From assembly GCA_947396885.1 (NCBI GenBank), contig OX377204.1:42953139-43017138 (forward strand): a stretch of DNA of 64,000 bases. Reading direction: 5' to 3'. Shown piece by piece: positions 1 through 9,560 of the stretch (within the stretch, counting starts at the first letter, position 1; each line of letters begins with the position of its first letter). The notes beneath the pieces are model-generated. The model was not told where the DNA came from, did no database searches, and saw only the letters and a list, made by a program, of their open reading frames with translations. Origin of the DNA: Heligmosomoides polygyrus polygyrus (lineage: Eukaryota > Nematoda > Chromadorea > Rhabditida > Heligmosomidae). The position numbers and the translations under genes are program-made.

Positions 1-150
1 GCAGACCCAAAAGCTCCAAAGATGCTTCTCGCCGTGAACATTCCGTCGAACGAAGGTCGGTAACAGGTCACCAGGCCTCACCCAGACTCGCTGCTTGGCA
101 GGGTTAAGGTAGAAGACGTACTTCTCATCTTGCGTGAATATTGAGCCCAG
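1..150 (-). pseudogene. Tc1/mariner-type transposase fragment cut by the window edge
   Basis: The minus strand reads a continuous peptide containing TQDEKYVFYLNPAKQRVWV. The DEK + aromatic + N-x-x-K/R-x-x-x-W-V pattern matches the first catalytic Asp block of mariner-superfamily transposases (compare DEKW in the mariners at 10.5, 52 and 63 kb). The rest of the protein would lie outside the window or has been lost. No terminal repeat is visible here. I infer a dead transposon remnant; the subfamily cannot be fixed from so short a piece. Confidence 0.5.
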
Positions 151-639
151 GCTGCTCGGGGTTGGGAATTGGGGGAGATTTGCGCGACACAGGTCGACTC
201 GTCAGACTGGGGTTTCGGCATGAGACAGGCTGGGGTTTTTGGCATGCTTCTCGAAAGGGCGGAAGTGGTAACTTTTCAGATGGGCCTCAGTAAGTAGCAT
301 ACAAACATACAAATACAACAAGTACGAATCCAGACTCCAGCCACGAGATATATGGACACGGCATGGGGTGTCTCATTACTTTTGCCCCCCCCCCTAATAG
401 TATTGGTATCAGCAGAGTAAAAGAAAACTCTTGCGCTGAAATCAATTCTACCAGTAAGTGTTTTGAACAACATAATTGTGCCGTTATTTTCTCTTCTGTT
501 TTTTAGGGAGCGTTGTTCCACCCTTTCCGCGCCTTTTGGAATTGAGGAATAGCTAAGACCAAAGGATCTCATTAGCAACTTATGAGTGCGACTGTTTTGC
601 ATACTTTCTAAAATCTCCTTCTTTTTGGATTAAAAAGTG

Positions 640-1265
640 TGGAGCCACCTTCAATTATTGGGCGTACGTAGACCTCATAATATAATGTTCTTTAAAGTCA
701 AGTTTATAGTCAAAATGGTAGCCCAAGTCTCTGACCTCATTTGCAGTTCTCAGGCTTATGCCATCCACCGAATACGTTGTCTCTGAAGAGCAATTAGCGA
801 CTGTCATCATACATGGTTTATTAATGGCAAGAGGCAATCCCACCGCCTGGACCAACAGCTGATAACATCAGTTGCTGACTGCAAGCTTAACGAGTCAGCA
901 TTACTTGCTATAATCTTATTTAGTTCGATGTCATCGGCATACATTTTGCAAGTAACGTTGCAGGTAGAGACCAGCTCAGGTATCTCATACGTGTATATCA
1001 GGGACAAAAGATGTGAGAGCACTCCGCCCTGCGGAACTCCGCTAGGGCCGGATAGACATGGGAAAAACTTGACCCAACCTTCACTTGGTATGTCCTATGA
1101 GAGAGAAAACTTTCTACCCACGCCACTATCGTTGGATAGACTCCCACAGTCTTGAGTTTCTCAGCCAGTTTTTTATGCGACACTCTACCGAGCGCCTTTG
1201 CGAAATCGAAATATACAATGTTCACGCTTTCATTGCGTTTGAAGCCGTCATCCAGTCATCTAAAG
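640..1265 (-). pseudogene. CR1-like LINE reverse transcriptase fragment
   Basis: Three overlapping minus-strand frames join into one RT domain: VYFDFAKALGRVSHKKL (motif A region, 998-1225), then KMYADDIEL (motif C with the YADD catalytic pair, 807-1022), then the palm/thumb part DGISLRTANEVRDLGYHFD (655-855). This order and the VRDLG thumb signature are those of CR1/Jockey-group LINEs, unlike the FADD-type RTE families elsewhere in the window. At least two frameshifts separate the pieces, so it is not functional. The same family recurs in the opposite orientation immediately to the right (1290-2035). Confidence 0.8.
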
Positions 1266-1289
1266 ATGTTAGTAAGGCTGTCTCATACT

Positions 1290-2035
1290 CCGGACTACAT
1301 ACTCCGGACTTCATTCCTCTAACATTGTTAAGAAGATTCTTCCTTATATCGGATATCCATTAGAATACATTTTGAACTCTAACTACATTAAAGGGGAGGT
1401 ACCGGCCCGCTGGAAGCATGGTATTATTTTCCCTATACCCAAAAAAAGGGCGCATGTAGCGCTGTCGGAGGAGGCGCCGACCGTCGCCTGCACCCGATAC
1501 CAGGTTCCTGGTTCGGATTTCCCGTCCAGGCTAACCAAGCCTTCCATCCCTCCGGGGTCGGTGAGTTGGTAAAAGACGTGTCTGGGAAGGATAAAGCGCT
1601 GACTTGATCATCGGTTGGCCACCGCAAGTCATTGTATGGCCAAATACGCATTCATTTCGCCTCCACGACATCCAGTAGAAGTAGAATGCGCTGGCTCATC
1701 CCAAAAAGGGATTGAGTAACGCCGTCCTTTATCCTTTATCCTTTATCTTTTTATACCCAAAAAAGGATAAAGGATAAAGCTCCTCGTGAGGACCCCGAGA
1801 ATTACAAGCCGATGAGCATTACCTCAATTTTTGCGAGCTTTTTTGAGAAAATCATGAAGAAGATGATTTTAAACCATCTAGAGGATCATAATAATATCCC
1901 GAAGGAACGGCATGGTTTTAGAAATTCCGCAGGACGGAGTCCTTTCACTTCTTTGCTCCTGATATACACGTATGAGATACCTGAGCTGGTCTCTGCCTGC
2001 AACATTACTTGCAGCTGGTCTCTACCTGCAGCGTG
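1290..2035 (+). pseudogene. CR1-like LINE RT fragment, split by a SINE
   Basis: The plus strand reads NIVKKILPYIGYPLEYIF and then GEVPARWKHGIIFPIPKK up to about 1447, the usual entry block of LINE RTs. The frame resumes after the SINE at about 1780 with EDPENYKPMSITSIFASFFE and HGFRNSAG (RT motifs 1-2). From about 1945 it jumps to IYTYEIPELVSACN, the stretch that in the inverted neighbour (640-1265) lies just before motif C, so the motif A/B segment has been deleted. Interrupted and frameshifted; no function expected. Confidence 0.8.
1450..1751 (+). mobile_element. tRNA-derived SINE, copy 1, with target-site duplication
   Basis: A 302-bp insertion lies inside a CR1-like LINE. It is flanked by TATACCC + A-tract repeats (1434-1449 and 1752-1766, one A different). 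The head has a pol III A-box-like stretch (TAGCGCTGTCGG) and a B-box-like stretch (GGTTCGGATTTCC). The tail is a (TCCTTTA)n array. The body recurs at 25240-25535, 26268-26560 and 30636-30930. Non-coding; presumably moved by a LINE reverse transcriptase. Confidence 0.85.
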
Positions 2036-2282
2036 TACAGGAGAACGAGTTTTTCCAATATGAAAGCAATTCAGTGATTTCATCTCTACGGAACATCAGA
2101 CTTGGACCCATAGAAGGATAGTTCTTTGTCGTCAAAACGATCACTAGAGCTCGGTTTAGTGAATGACTTGTAGAAACTTTAGTTAAAAGATTGGCTTTTG
2201 ATTAATCACTTAAGACAATCTCGCCATTACCTAGTCTTAAACAACAAGCAGAACTCCTTTGCCGCTTCTAGAACTTATATAC

Positions 2283-2560
2283 CTAAAGAATTTGGACTTG
2301 TCTCTTGTCAGCGTTCTTAACATCAGACTTCCATATAATGCGCTCCTGGAGGTGTTGAAGCCTCTCACTGCTGTCGGTCGGAGCACTGATGATCACATTC
2401 TTAACTAGCGAAGATTTGTTACAAAACAAAAGGTCAAGAAAGGCGTTACCTCTTGTCGCTGATGTCACAAACGGTAAAAAACCATGAGCAATCGTAAAGG
2501 CACGAAACTCTTGCGTAATATTGGCGCTTGATGGAGCAGTAGGCAGAGAAATGCTATCCG
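2283..2560 (-). pseudogene. CR1-like LINE endonuclease fragment
   Basis: The minus strand reads TRGNAFLDLLFCNKSSLVKN followed by VIISAPTDSSER. This matches the region just before the catalytic SDH block of CR1-type AP endonucleases (typically N-x-L-D-L-L-x-T-N followed by a variable loop and S-S-D-H). The His of SDH is gone (SSER). It is a short remnant between CR1-like RT debris on the left and a family C LINE on the right. Confidence 0.55.
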
Positions 2561-2649
2561 TCCAAAAGCTCTCCGTCGTCTACGAAGATGTTGCGCTGGA
2601 CGGCTGAAGTCACGCGTCTAGACTGCATCCAAAGCGATGCCAATCGGCA

Positions 2650-2945
2650 GAAGTTCAGAGTCGTGTCAATAGCTGACAAGATGCGCGAAACTCGCTTGCA
2701 TTAGGACGTCCACTTTCGGCTTGGAAAAGAATACGACGTCCGCAAGATAAGCCTTAGCTACGAGAGTTTCCGTGTAGCAGCATCCATGACGACAGCAAAG
2801 AAGAAGCGCAGAGCCCTTGTGTACTTCGACAGAAATGGGAAACACCATAGAGTTGAATGCTGCAGCTTGCACTCGAATCTTTAGGAAAGAACCCACTCTT
2901 TGTTCTTCAGGATCGCCATGTCGCCGTAGGGCGCATCCTTACTAT
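2650..2945 (-). pseudogene. Family C RTE-like LINE, copy 1, 3' RT part
   Basis: Minus-strand frames read ALRRHGDPEE and then RVQAAAFNSMVFPISVEVHK, with ADVVF at the YADD position. This is the segment that in the better copy at 47.1-50.5 kb reads RVQAAASMEFPTSVGVHKES and YTDDVMLA. The block is the continuation of the piece at 4386-4672; the two are separated by the 1.43-kb tandem-repeat insertion. The catalytic YADD has lost its first Tyr/Ala context, and frameshifts are present. Confidence 0.7.
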
Positions 2946-2958
2946 ATATAAAGCAGCA

Positions 2959-2992
2959 AGCGTGTGTGTGTGCGTGTGTGCGTGTGTCTGTC
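2959..2992. repeat. GT/GC-rich microsatellite
   Basis: Alternating GTGTGTGTGTGCGTGTGTGC-type sequence at the left end of the tandem-repeat insertion. Confidence 0.9.
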
Positions 2993-3014
2993 CGTCACAC
3001 TTGAGTTGGGGCGC

Positions 3015-3580
3015 GGCAGCTGAACACGTCGGCAACCTTGCATGGCGAGCCGCAGACGTGCCGAACACGTCGGCAACCGTGCATGGCGAGCCGTAGACGT
3101 GCCGAGCACGTCGGCAACCGTGCATGGCGAGCCGTAGACGTGCCAAACACGTCGGCAACCCTGCATGGCGAGCCGTAGACGTGCCGAGCACGTCGGCGAC
3201 CGTGCATGGCGAGCCGCAGACGTGCCGAACACGTCGGCAACCGTGCATGGCGAGCCGTAGACGTGCCGAGCACGTCGGCGACCGTGCATGGCGAGCCGCA
3301 GATGTGCCGAACACGTCGGCAACCCTGCATGGCGAGCCGTAGACGTGCCGAACACGTCGGCGACCGTGCATGGCGAGCCGCAGACGTGCCGAACACGTCG
3401 GCGACCGTGCATGGCGAGCCGCAGACGTGCCGAACACGTCGGCAACCGTGCATGGCGAGCCGTAGACGTGCCGAGCACGTTGGCAACCGTGCATGGCGAG
3501 CCGTAGACGTGCCAAACACATCGGCAACCGTGCCTAGCGATGCCGTGGACGTGCCGAACACGTCGGCAACCCTGCATGGC
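3015..3580. repeat. 41-bp minisatellite, about 13.8 copies
   Basis: The unit runs from GCATGGCGAG through CCGNAGACGTGCC and RACACGTCGGC to AACC. The TGCATGGCGAG mark recurs every 41 bp (3039, 3080, 3121 and so on to 3490), with degenerate units at 3531 and 3572. Each unit carries the imperfect palindrome GACGTGCCGAGCACGTC (7-bp arms, 3-nt loop), and the G/A change inside it defines two unit subtypes. Because 41 is not a multiple of 3 and the unit has few stops, long overlapping ORFs appear in several frames on both strands. These are not genes. Confidence 0.97.
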
Positions 3581-3589
3581 GCCTGAAAC

Positions 3590-4235
3590 ATCAGCCCTGG
3601 GGTAGTCGAGGTCGCTGAACACGAATCTGAAGTCGGATCAATCGATATCGATCGATATTATCGATTTTTTGAGGATGGCGTTCAAGTGGCGCGAAACTTC
3701 GGCCCTGGGGGTAATCGAGGTCGCTGAACACGAATCTGAAGTCGGATCAATCGATATCGATCGATATTATCGATTTTTTGAGGATGGCGTTCAAGTGGCG
3801 CGAAACTTCGGCCTTGGGGGTAATCGAGGTCGCTGAACACGAATCTGAAGTCGGATCAATCGATATCGATCGATATTATCGATTTTTTTGAGGATGACGT
3901 TCAAGCGGCACGAAACTTCGGCCCTGGGGGTAATCGAGGTCGCTGAACACGAATCTGAAGTCGACCAATCGATATCGATCGATATTATCGATTTTTTGAG
4001 GATGGCGTTCAAGTGGCGCGAAACTTCGGCCTTGGGGGTAGTCGAGGTCGCTCAACACGAATCTGAAGTCGACCAATCGATATCGATCGATATTATCGAT
4101 TTTTTGAGGATGGCGTTCAAGTGGCGCGAAACTTCGGCCTTGGGGGTAATCGAGGTCGCTGAACACGAATCTGAAGTCGACCAGTCGATATCGATCGATA
4201 TTATCGATTTTTTGAGGATCGCGTTGAGGAAGGTC
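3590..4235. repeat. 108-110-bp tandem repeat, 6 copies
   Basis: Each unit has a GGCCCTGGGGGTAATCGAGG-like start (about 3594, 3701, 3810, 3920, 4028 and 4136), then GCTGAACACGAATCTGAAGT, then an ATCGATATCGATCGATATTA palindromic core, then GAGGATGGCGTTCAAGTGGC. The first three units have GTCGGATCAATCG; the later three have the shorter GTCGACCARTCG, which accounts for the 108 versus 110 bp spacing and suggests two rounds of unit amplification. Confidence 0.95.
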
Positions 4236-4325
4236 AGCCGATCCATCTCGATTAACATAATGGTCAGAAGGCCTAGGAAAGAATAGGAAACCCGTACCGG
4301 CCATGGCGTCCTATTCTCGGGGTTT

Positions 4326-4378
4326 GGGGGCGAAGCCCCCAACCAGTCGTAGGCGGCCGCTAGGCCGCCGAACGACTG
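4326..4378. repeat. Two adjacent strong hairpins at the end of the insertion
   Basis: GGGGGCGAAGCCCCC (4326-4340) is a 5-bp stem with a 5-nt loop. Then CAGTCGT...ACGACTG (4344-4378) encloses the near-perfect GGCGGCC-GCTA-GGCCGCC. They lie 7 bp from the right end of the insertion, a place where rolling-circle and some other elements carry terminal hairpins. Confidence 0.85.
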
Positions 4379-4385
4379 ATATTCA

Positions 4386-4672
4386 ATATAAGCTCACGCG
4401 GTTCGTGACCAAGGCCCTTCTCAAAGTCGATGAATGCGATATGCACTGGCCTCTGTTTCACGAGATGCTTCTCAAGGAGGCGGGCGGCATGTATGGCATC
4501 AATGGTGCCATAGCTAGCCTGGCCTCTTTTTTTAAAGGCCGTTTCAATTTCCCCCATTTTGTACGGGACCGTGGTGCGGAGCCGCTGAGCTCGGGGATGG
4601 CGGAAATGAGGAAATTCCACTGTAGAGATTTAATCAAAGACTTTCAAAGACTTTCCTGAGAGATTTCCTGGT
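4386..4672 (-). pseudogene. Family C RTE-like LINE, copy 1, middle RT part
   Basis: The minus strand reads GTIDAIHAARLLEKHLVKQR then PVHIAFIDFEKGLGHEPREL. This is the RT motif A region of family C (the copy at 47.6-48.0 kb has QKPVHLAFPDLRKAFDRVPR). The motif A Asp is kept, but the AFD triplet is changed to GLG. The piece ends at the family B element (B1), whose left 10-bp target duplication is TTTCATCATT at 4672-4681. Confidence 0.75.
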
Positions 4673-4681
4673 TTCATCATT

Positions 4682-7600
4682 CACCTGTATCACCTGTCGT
4701 CCCGTTGATCATCGGCTTGCTCGAGCGGACGCCAGCAGCGTCTCCATTCGTCCCTCTTGCGTGCCAGAGTGCTCCAACGCTCGAGGGGCATGAAGAGCGT
4801 CATATCGGTCGTTCAGAGCTTTCACGAAGAAGTCCGACTAACGCGTTGGTGGGCGTCCTGGTGTTCTCTTGACATCCCGCGGAATCCAGTCGGTGACGGC
4901 TCTCGTCCAGCGGGTGTCTGCGAAGCGCATTACGTGGCCGGCCCACCTAATTTTCGACAACTTGGCCGACGCGTGAGCGTCTCTGATCTTCGAACGTCAG
5001 CGAAGCTCGGAACTCCGGAGGCCTTCTCTCACTTGCGTGAGTCGTGTCACTCCGAGCATCGCCATCTCGATTCCACGCTGCGCGACGCTGATCGCGTGTT
5101 CATCCTGCTTTCGTATTGCCTAGGTCTCTGAGGCGTACGTTAGGACAGGAAGAACGGTAGAGTCGAATAGGTGGGCACGGAGTCGGACGTTCTTCGTCTT
5201 CTTCGCGACTTCTTCGACGCTCTTGAAAGCTCTCGTTTCCTCCTGCTCAGCTCCGGCGCTAGGTCGTTGGCCATATTGACTTTGCGACCCAGATACACAT
5301 AGCTGGAGCATGCGGAGATGTCCGTTGAGCAAGAATGGGGCATCAGAAACTTGTCCGTTCCTCATGATTATCGTCTTCGTAAAATTCAGCTGCAGTCCAA
5401 CGTTCCCACATACACGATCGAAGTCGGTCAGCATTCGCTCCGCCTGACTGATTCTCGGTGTTATGAGCATGATGTCGTCAGCGAAACGAAGACGGTGCAG
5501 TTGCCGGCCGTCGACTTTCACTCCCATGTCTTCCCATTCTAGTTCGCGCATGACGTTTTCGAAGGTGGCACTTGAAGGGCTTCGGAGATATGGTATCCCC
5601 TGCCGAACCCCTCTCTTCACGTCGATGATGACGTCGTTGTAGAATGGTTATATCATGGTCGTGAATCCATTGTACAGCTCTCGAAGGACTCTGACGTACT
5701 GAGTAGGAACGCCCTCAGTGAGCAGGGCGTTGACGACCCCTTCAGTTTCAACGGAGTCGAATGCCTTCTTCAGGTCGATGAACGTAAGGCACAGCGGCAG
5801 CTTGTACTCTCGCGACACTTCGATGAGTTTCGTAATGGTGTGAATGTGGTCGATCGTGCTGAACCCTCTCCGAAATCCTGCTTGCTCGCGTGGCTGTCCT
5901 TCGTTCAGCGTTCTGCTGATCCTATTCAGGATGACTCGAGTGAACAGCTTGTATACTACGGACAGCACGCAGATCGGGCGATAGTTGCCAATGTCGTGCA
6001 CGTCTCCCTTCTTGTACAGCAAGACGGTCTTGCTGGTCTTCCACTGAGATGGAACCTTGCACTCCGACAGGTATCGTGTGAAGAGCCGCGCCAGTGTGTT
6101 AATGAGCGCTGGCGGGAGATTCTTCAGGTGTTCGGGTCTGATCCTGTCGGGACCGGGTGCTGTACGTTTCTTCACCGACGAGATGACGTGTCGGATCTCG
6201 GAAGGGAGAACAGAGGGGACGACGTATCCATCCTGCGGAAGATGGCATGGGGGCAGGTGGACGTGGCTATCGAAGAGATCGGAGTAGAAGTCGTGGATGA
6301 CCTTCTACGTGGTCCTTCTTGAAGAGGTGACGGTCCCGACGTCGGACGTCAGGACGTCGGAGAGCGGTCATCTTGGTCTTGAAGTTGGCGAAGTTCCGAC
6401 CGGCATTGCGGATACTTAACCCTGCCTCTGCTGCTTTAGCTAGCACTTCCGCCCTTCTCTCCTTGAGATCTTCCTTTATCGCCGCTCTGCATAGCTTCGC
6501 AAGCTCGGACGTTAGCTGGTAGTTGCCTGACTCTCGTGCTGCTCCACGCAGGCGTATAAGCTCGAGAGTTTTCGGAGACAGGCGTCTCTTGGTGGCCTTC
6601 CAGCTTTCGGCTCCCATAGCGCTATCGTGGAGATGGTGCACGAAGTGGTCGTATTCCTCGTCGATGTTGTCCATGACGGTATCTTCCCAAAGGTCGGAAA
6701 GAGATGTGTAGAGGTCCCAGTTGATACTCGCTCTGGGATTCCTCTTCTTGAACTTCACGGCCTTCTCTCCTTGACGCGAAAAGCGGAACCTCGCGCAAAG
6801 GAGGCGGTGGTCCGATCCCGTGTAGAACTTGGGGACAACGGGAACGTCGACAGGCAATACTTGCGCTTGAAGATGATGTGGTCGATCTCGTTGTGGAACT
6901 GGCCAACGGGGGATTCCCAGGTCCATCGTAGGGAGGGAGGCTTATGGAACTGTGAGTTTCCATGGATGGTCTTGGTCGACATGATCAACTCAGACAGCCT
7001 TTCACCTTGCTGGTTCCACTCCAAACCGTGGGTTCCGATGTGAAGTTCTTCTGGCGACCTTCGTGGCCCAATCTTGGCGTTGAAGTCGCCGACGATCACC
7101 TTGTAGAATGTGCGGTCTTCCTTATAGAACTTCTCCAGCTCCACGTAGAAGGCTTCGACCTCTTCGCCGTTGTAGTCGGATGTTGCGGCATACTCGAGGA
7201 ACAAAGCTGTTAGTTGGACGTTGGGTGACGAACGCAATCAAAGCTGGCACGGAGCCACATCGCTTCAGTCGCAGACGTCCGATTCGGCTTGTCAGGGACT
7301 CGTACGAATCGGTGTTCATGGCCAAGTGCGTGTTGACGAGGACACCAACGCCACCTATTCCCCTGTTGTCGCATGTTCCGTGGAACAGTTCTTCTCCGGA
7401 GACGTAGGCGGCGTGTAGGAGTGGTGTCTTCTCGTCTCGGTCAGTCCGATGACGTTGTACTTGATCTTCCTAGCTCGCATCATCAGGTCCTCGACGGATG
7501 CTTCCGATGCGAGCATGCTGGCGTTGTAAATACAGATCGTCATCCCACTCTTCTCAGTTTGCGCAGCCTGGTTAGGCCCTGAGATTTTAGCAGCCTCTTC

Positions 7601-8103
7601 ATGCTCGTCTTTCCCATCGCTGCAGAAATGGGGCTCTTTCGGGCTCAGGGGAATGAGGCCATTTAGAGCTGCTGTTTTTGACTGGACTACACACGGGCTA
7701 GTCGAGCTCTGTCGTGCGGGCGAAGAACTCCGGGCAGCCAACCAGACTGCCCGAAGAGACGGGGCGAGACTTAAGGCGGCCTCGAATCGCCCTACATGTA
7801 CTCCCAGTCTACCGAGTGCAAGCTTTTGGCTGGGCCGACACAGTTACAATCCGCAAGGCGCGAACACATCCACGCACACTGTGCATGAACATCCCGCTCC
7901 CACGCACAAGGAACGCGTCGACCCGACACAGAAGGTGCAAGGAGTGCATCCCCTGCATCTCACCTGCGTCTCTGGGCAGTACACGGTCGCATTTGGTTCC
8001 CTTATCCACCACCCGGAGACGCGCCTCATGGCCCTGCGACAAGCGGCCCGACATCCCTCTTAGCAAGAAAGCCCGAAGCCTCTCTATCGAGGGAGGTTGT
8101 GGT
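4682..8103 (-). mobile_element. RTE family B, copy 1 (B1): full-length but decayed
   Basis: This copy is collinear over its whole length with the intact B2 at 58848-62274. The endonuclease is in pieces at 7355-7741 and 6755-7237 (with [10 protein letters not shown]), then a linker and RT at 6267-6926, 5648-6175 ([24 protein letters not shown]) and 5120-5620 (LRFADDIMLI). Frameshifts and deletions separate the frames. The 3' tail is two ACAGGTGAT-like units, as in B2. TTTCATCATT occurs at 4672-4681 and 8104-8113 (10-bp target duplication). It was inserted into a family C LINE and is much older than B2. Confidence 0.93.
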
Positions 8104-8240
8104 TTTCATCATTGACACCCAAGAACTTCTCGATATCCTCGGTCTGTCGAAGGCGATTCTTAGCTAGTCGGAACAAATAACGCTCACCATGACGTGAATC
8201 GGATTCTCGTTGACACTTCCATAATGGGTGGCTTTATTTA
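8104..8240 (-). pseudogene. Family C RTE-like LINE, copy 1, 5' linker part
   Basis: Nucleotide similarity to 48950-49085 of the better family C copy: TTTCATCATTGACACCCAAG here versus a TTCTCATCGGTGATGCCAAAG-like stretch there, then AGAACTTCTC and further matches to about 8235. It is the right-hand flank of the B1 insertion, so B1 landed inside a family C element that had already suffered an internal deletion. No coding potential remains. Confidence 0.6.
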
Positions 8241-8247
8241 TTGTATA

Positions 8248-9560
8248 AAGTGCTCCGACACGATTAACGGCGTGTCTCACACTTGCGCGCTTCGCGCGAC
8301 TTTGCAACATCACTGACCCAAAGAAAGTAGTTTTTGTAAAACTTAAAATTCGTTAATAGGCATTCTCTCCGGAGGTCCAGTAACGTCATTGGTTTGTGCT
8401 GCGCAGCTCTTTGCTCCTCCACAACCGTTCTCATGCTCAACAGCTTGCGTTTCCGAATATCGATGACACGCCTTCCTAATGCAGACGCCAGGTTTCCCCT
8501 TACTCGTTTCTTCTTACTCTAACTACTGATCCGCATTTACCAGACTTCCCTCCCCCTCTTTAGTCCCCCACCTTCCTGGTCCCAACTCCTCGCCCACCTC
8601 TTTGTTTCCACTATTGACCCCCTACTGGTCTCTTCTTTCTGGTTTCCCTGTCTTGGTCCCTCTTCCAGGTTGTTCCTTTCCTTCCTGGTTGCTCTTCTGG
8701 TCCACCTTAGAGGTCCCCGTTACTGCTGTTCTCCACCACCCCTTAATGGCCCTCCCATACTCACGGCAGACGTCGATGACACTATTCAGGAACAGGACAC
8801 TTCTTACGCGACGTAGGGAACCCGTGTTCTGGATCCAGAAGCTCAGAAGACCCCTCTTCCAAATCCAGTAGTCCGGAAGCGCCGCTGTGTCATGCATGAA
8901 GAGGCTATGCATATGGCAGGTTCCTTGTTCCCCGTATGAATCCATTTACGGCTTCCGCGTCTGGTCCTGCCTCCAGGTTCCTTCTTCCAGGTAGATCCAC
9001 CTTCCTCCTTACTACTCTACTTCAATCAAGTAGCCCTCCCACGCTCATCGATGTCACATTTTCTAAATACGGTCTCCCTTACTGGTAATGGATCCCCTTG
9101 CTGATCCTCCTCACTGCCCTCCTCCCCCCCCCTTATTGGTAACTCCCTACTGGTCCCTCCTTATTGCCTAAACCCTTCTTGGTGCCACGTCCTGGCCTTC
9201 TTCATTGTTTCCCCCTATCGACCCCCCCCCCATCTCGACGCCTTCTCCAGGTCGCTTCCTCCTGGTCGCTGTCGGTTCTCCACCCTCGAAGTCCCCCTTC
9301 TACACTTACCTCCTTAGTGGTCTTCTCATACTAATGGCACGAAGTCGGCTTCTGAATCTGGACGCTCAGAAACGCGCGTAGGTGCTGTTTTGTCAAGCTG
9401 TAAAGGACTACATTTCGCCTGCTGCTGCAACAACCCACGTTCAATAGCAGATTTTGCCCGCGCTGTTAGATCACTCTACCGCCCCACTGTGGTTGATGCG
9501 GCGTATCTCACCTAGGTTAGATCACTCGACGGACAAACTCTTTTATATATAGGTGGTGAT
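8248..9560. repeat. Repeat D, copy 1 (pyrimidine-rich, about 1.3 kb)
   Basis: Begins AAGTGCTCCGACACG and is collinear with 37184-38640. Shared blocks include the start hairpin, TTGGTCCCTCTTCCAGG, CTCATGGCAGACGTC-like and GAGGCTATGCATATGGCAG stretches, and GGTTAGATCACTC near the right end. The plus strand is strongly C+T rich. The left end carries a palindrome around TAACGGCGTGTC, perfect in D2 (GACACGCCTAACGGCGTGTC) and broken here. No long ORF is conserved between the copies. Superfamily unknown; the hairpin near one end would suit a Helitron-like element, but no CTRR end is seen. Confidence 0.8.

Larger units (their letters stand above)
2952..4385. mobile_element. Non-coding insertion made of tandem repeats, inside a LINE
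   Basis: The family C LINE reading frame stops at ...RELI on the right (about 4390) and resumes at ALRRHG on the left (about 2940). The 1434 bp between are flanked by ATATAA at 2946-2951 and 4386-4391, a likely 6-bp target duplication. Inside, in order: a GT microsatellite, about 13.8 copies of a 41-bp unit, 6 copies of a 108-110-bp unit, a unique 100-bp stretch and two strong hairpins at the right end. There are no terminal inverted repeats and no coding capacity. I cannot assign a superfamily. Confidence 0.6.

Noticed and set aside
2907..3622. Long open frames (198-226 codons minus, up to 126 codons plus) over 2.9-3.6 kb, looking like repeat proteins
   Set aside because: They all read the same 41-bp minisatellite in different phases; 41 is not divisible by 3 and the unit lacks stops in several frames. 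Open frames on both strands are a by-product.
3900..4210. 132-142-codon frames over the 108-bp repeats
   Set aside because: Units of 108 bp keep one frame open by periodicity. The peptide is a tandem repeat of the same 36 residues on both strands, without start context or known domain.
3590..4235. CRISPR-like array of regularly spaced repeats
   Set aside because: The whole 108-110-bp unit is repeated with no unique spacers, in a eukaryotic context with transposon debris. It is an ordinary satellite.
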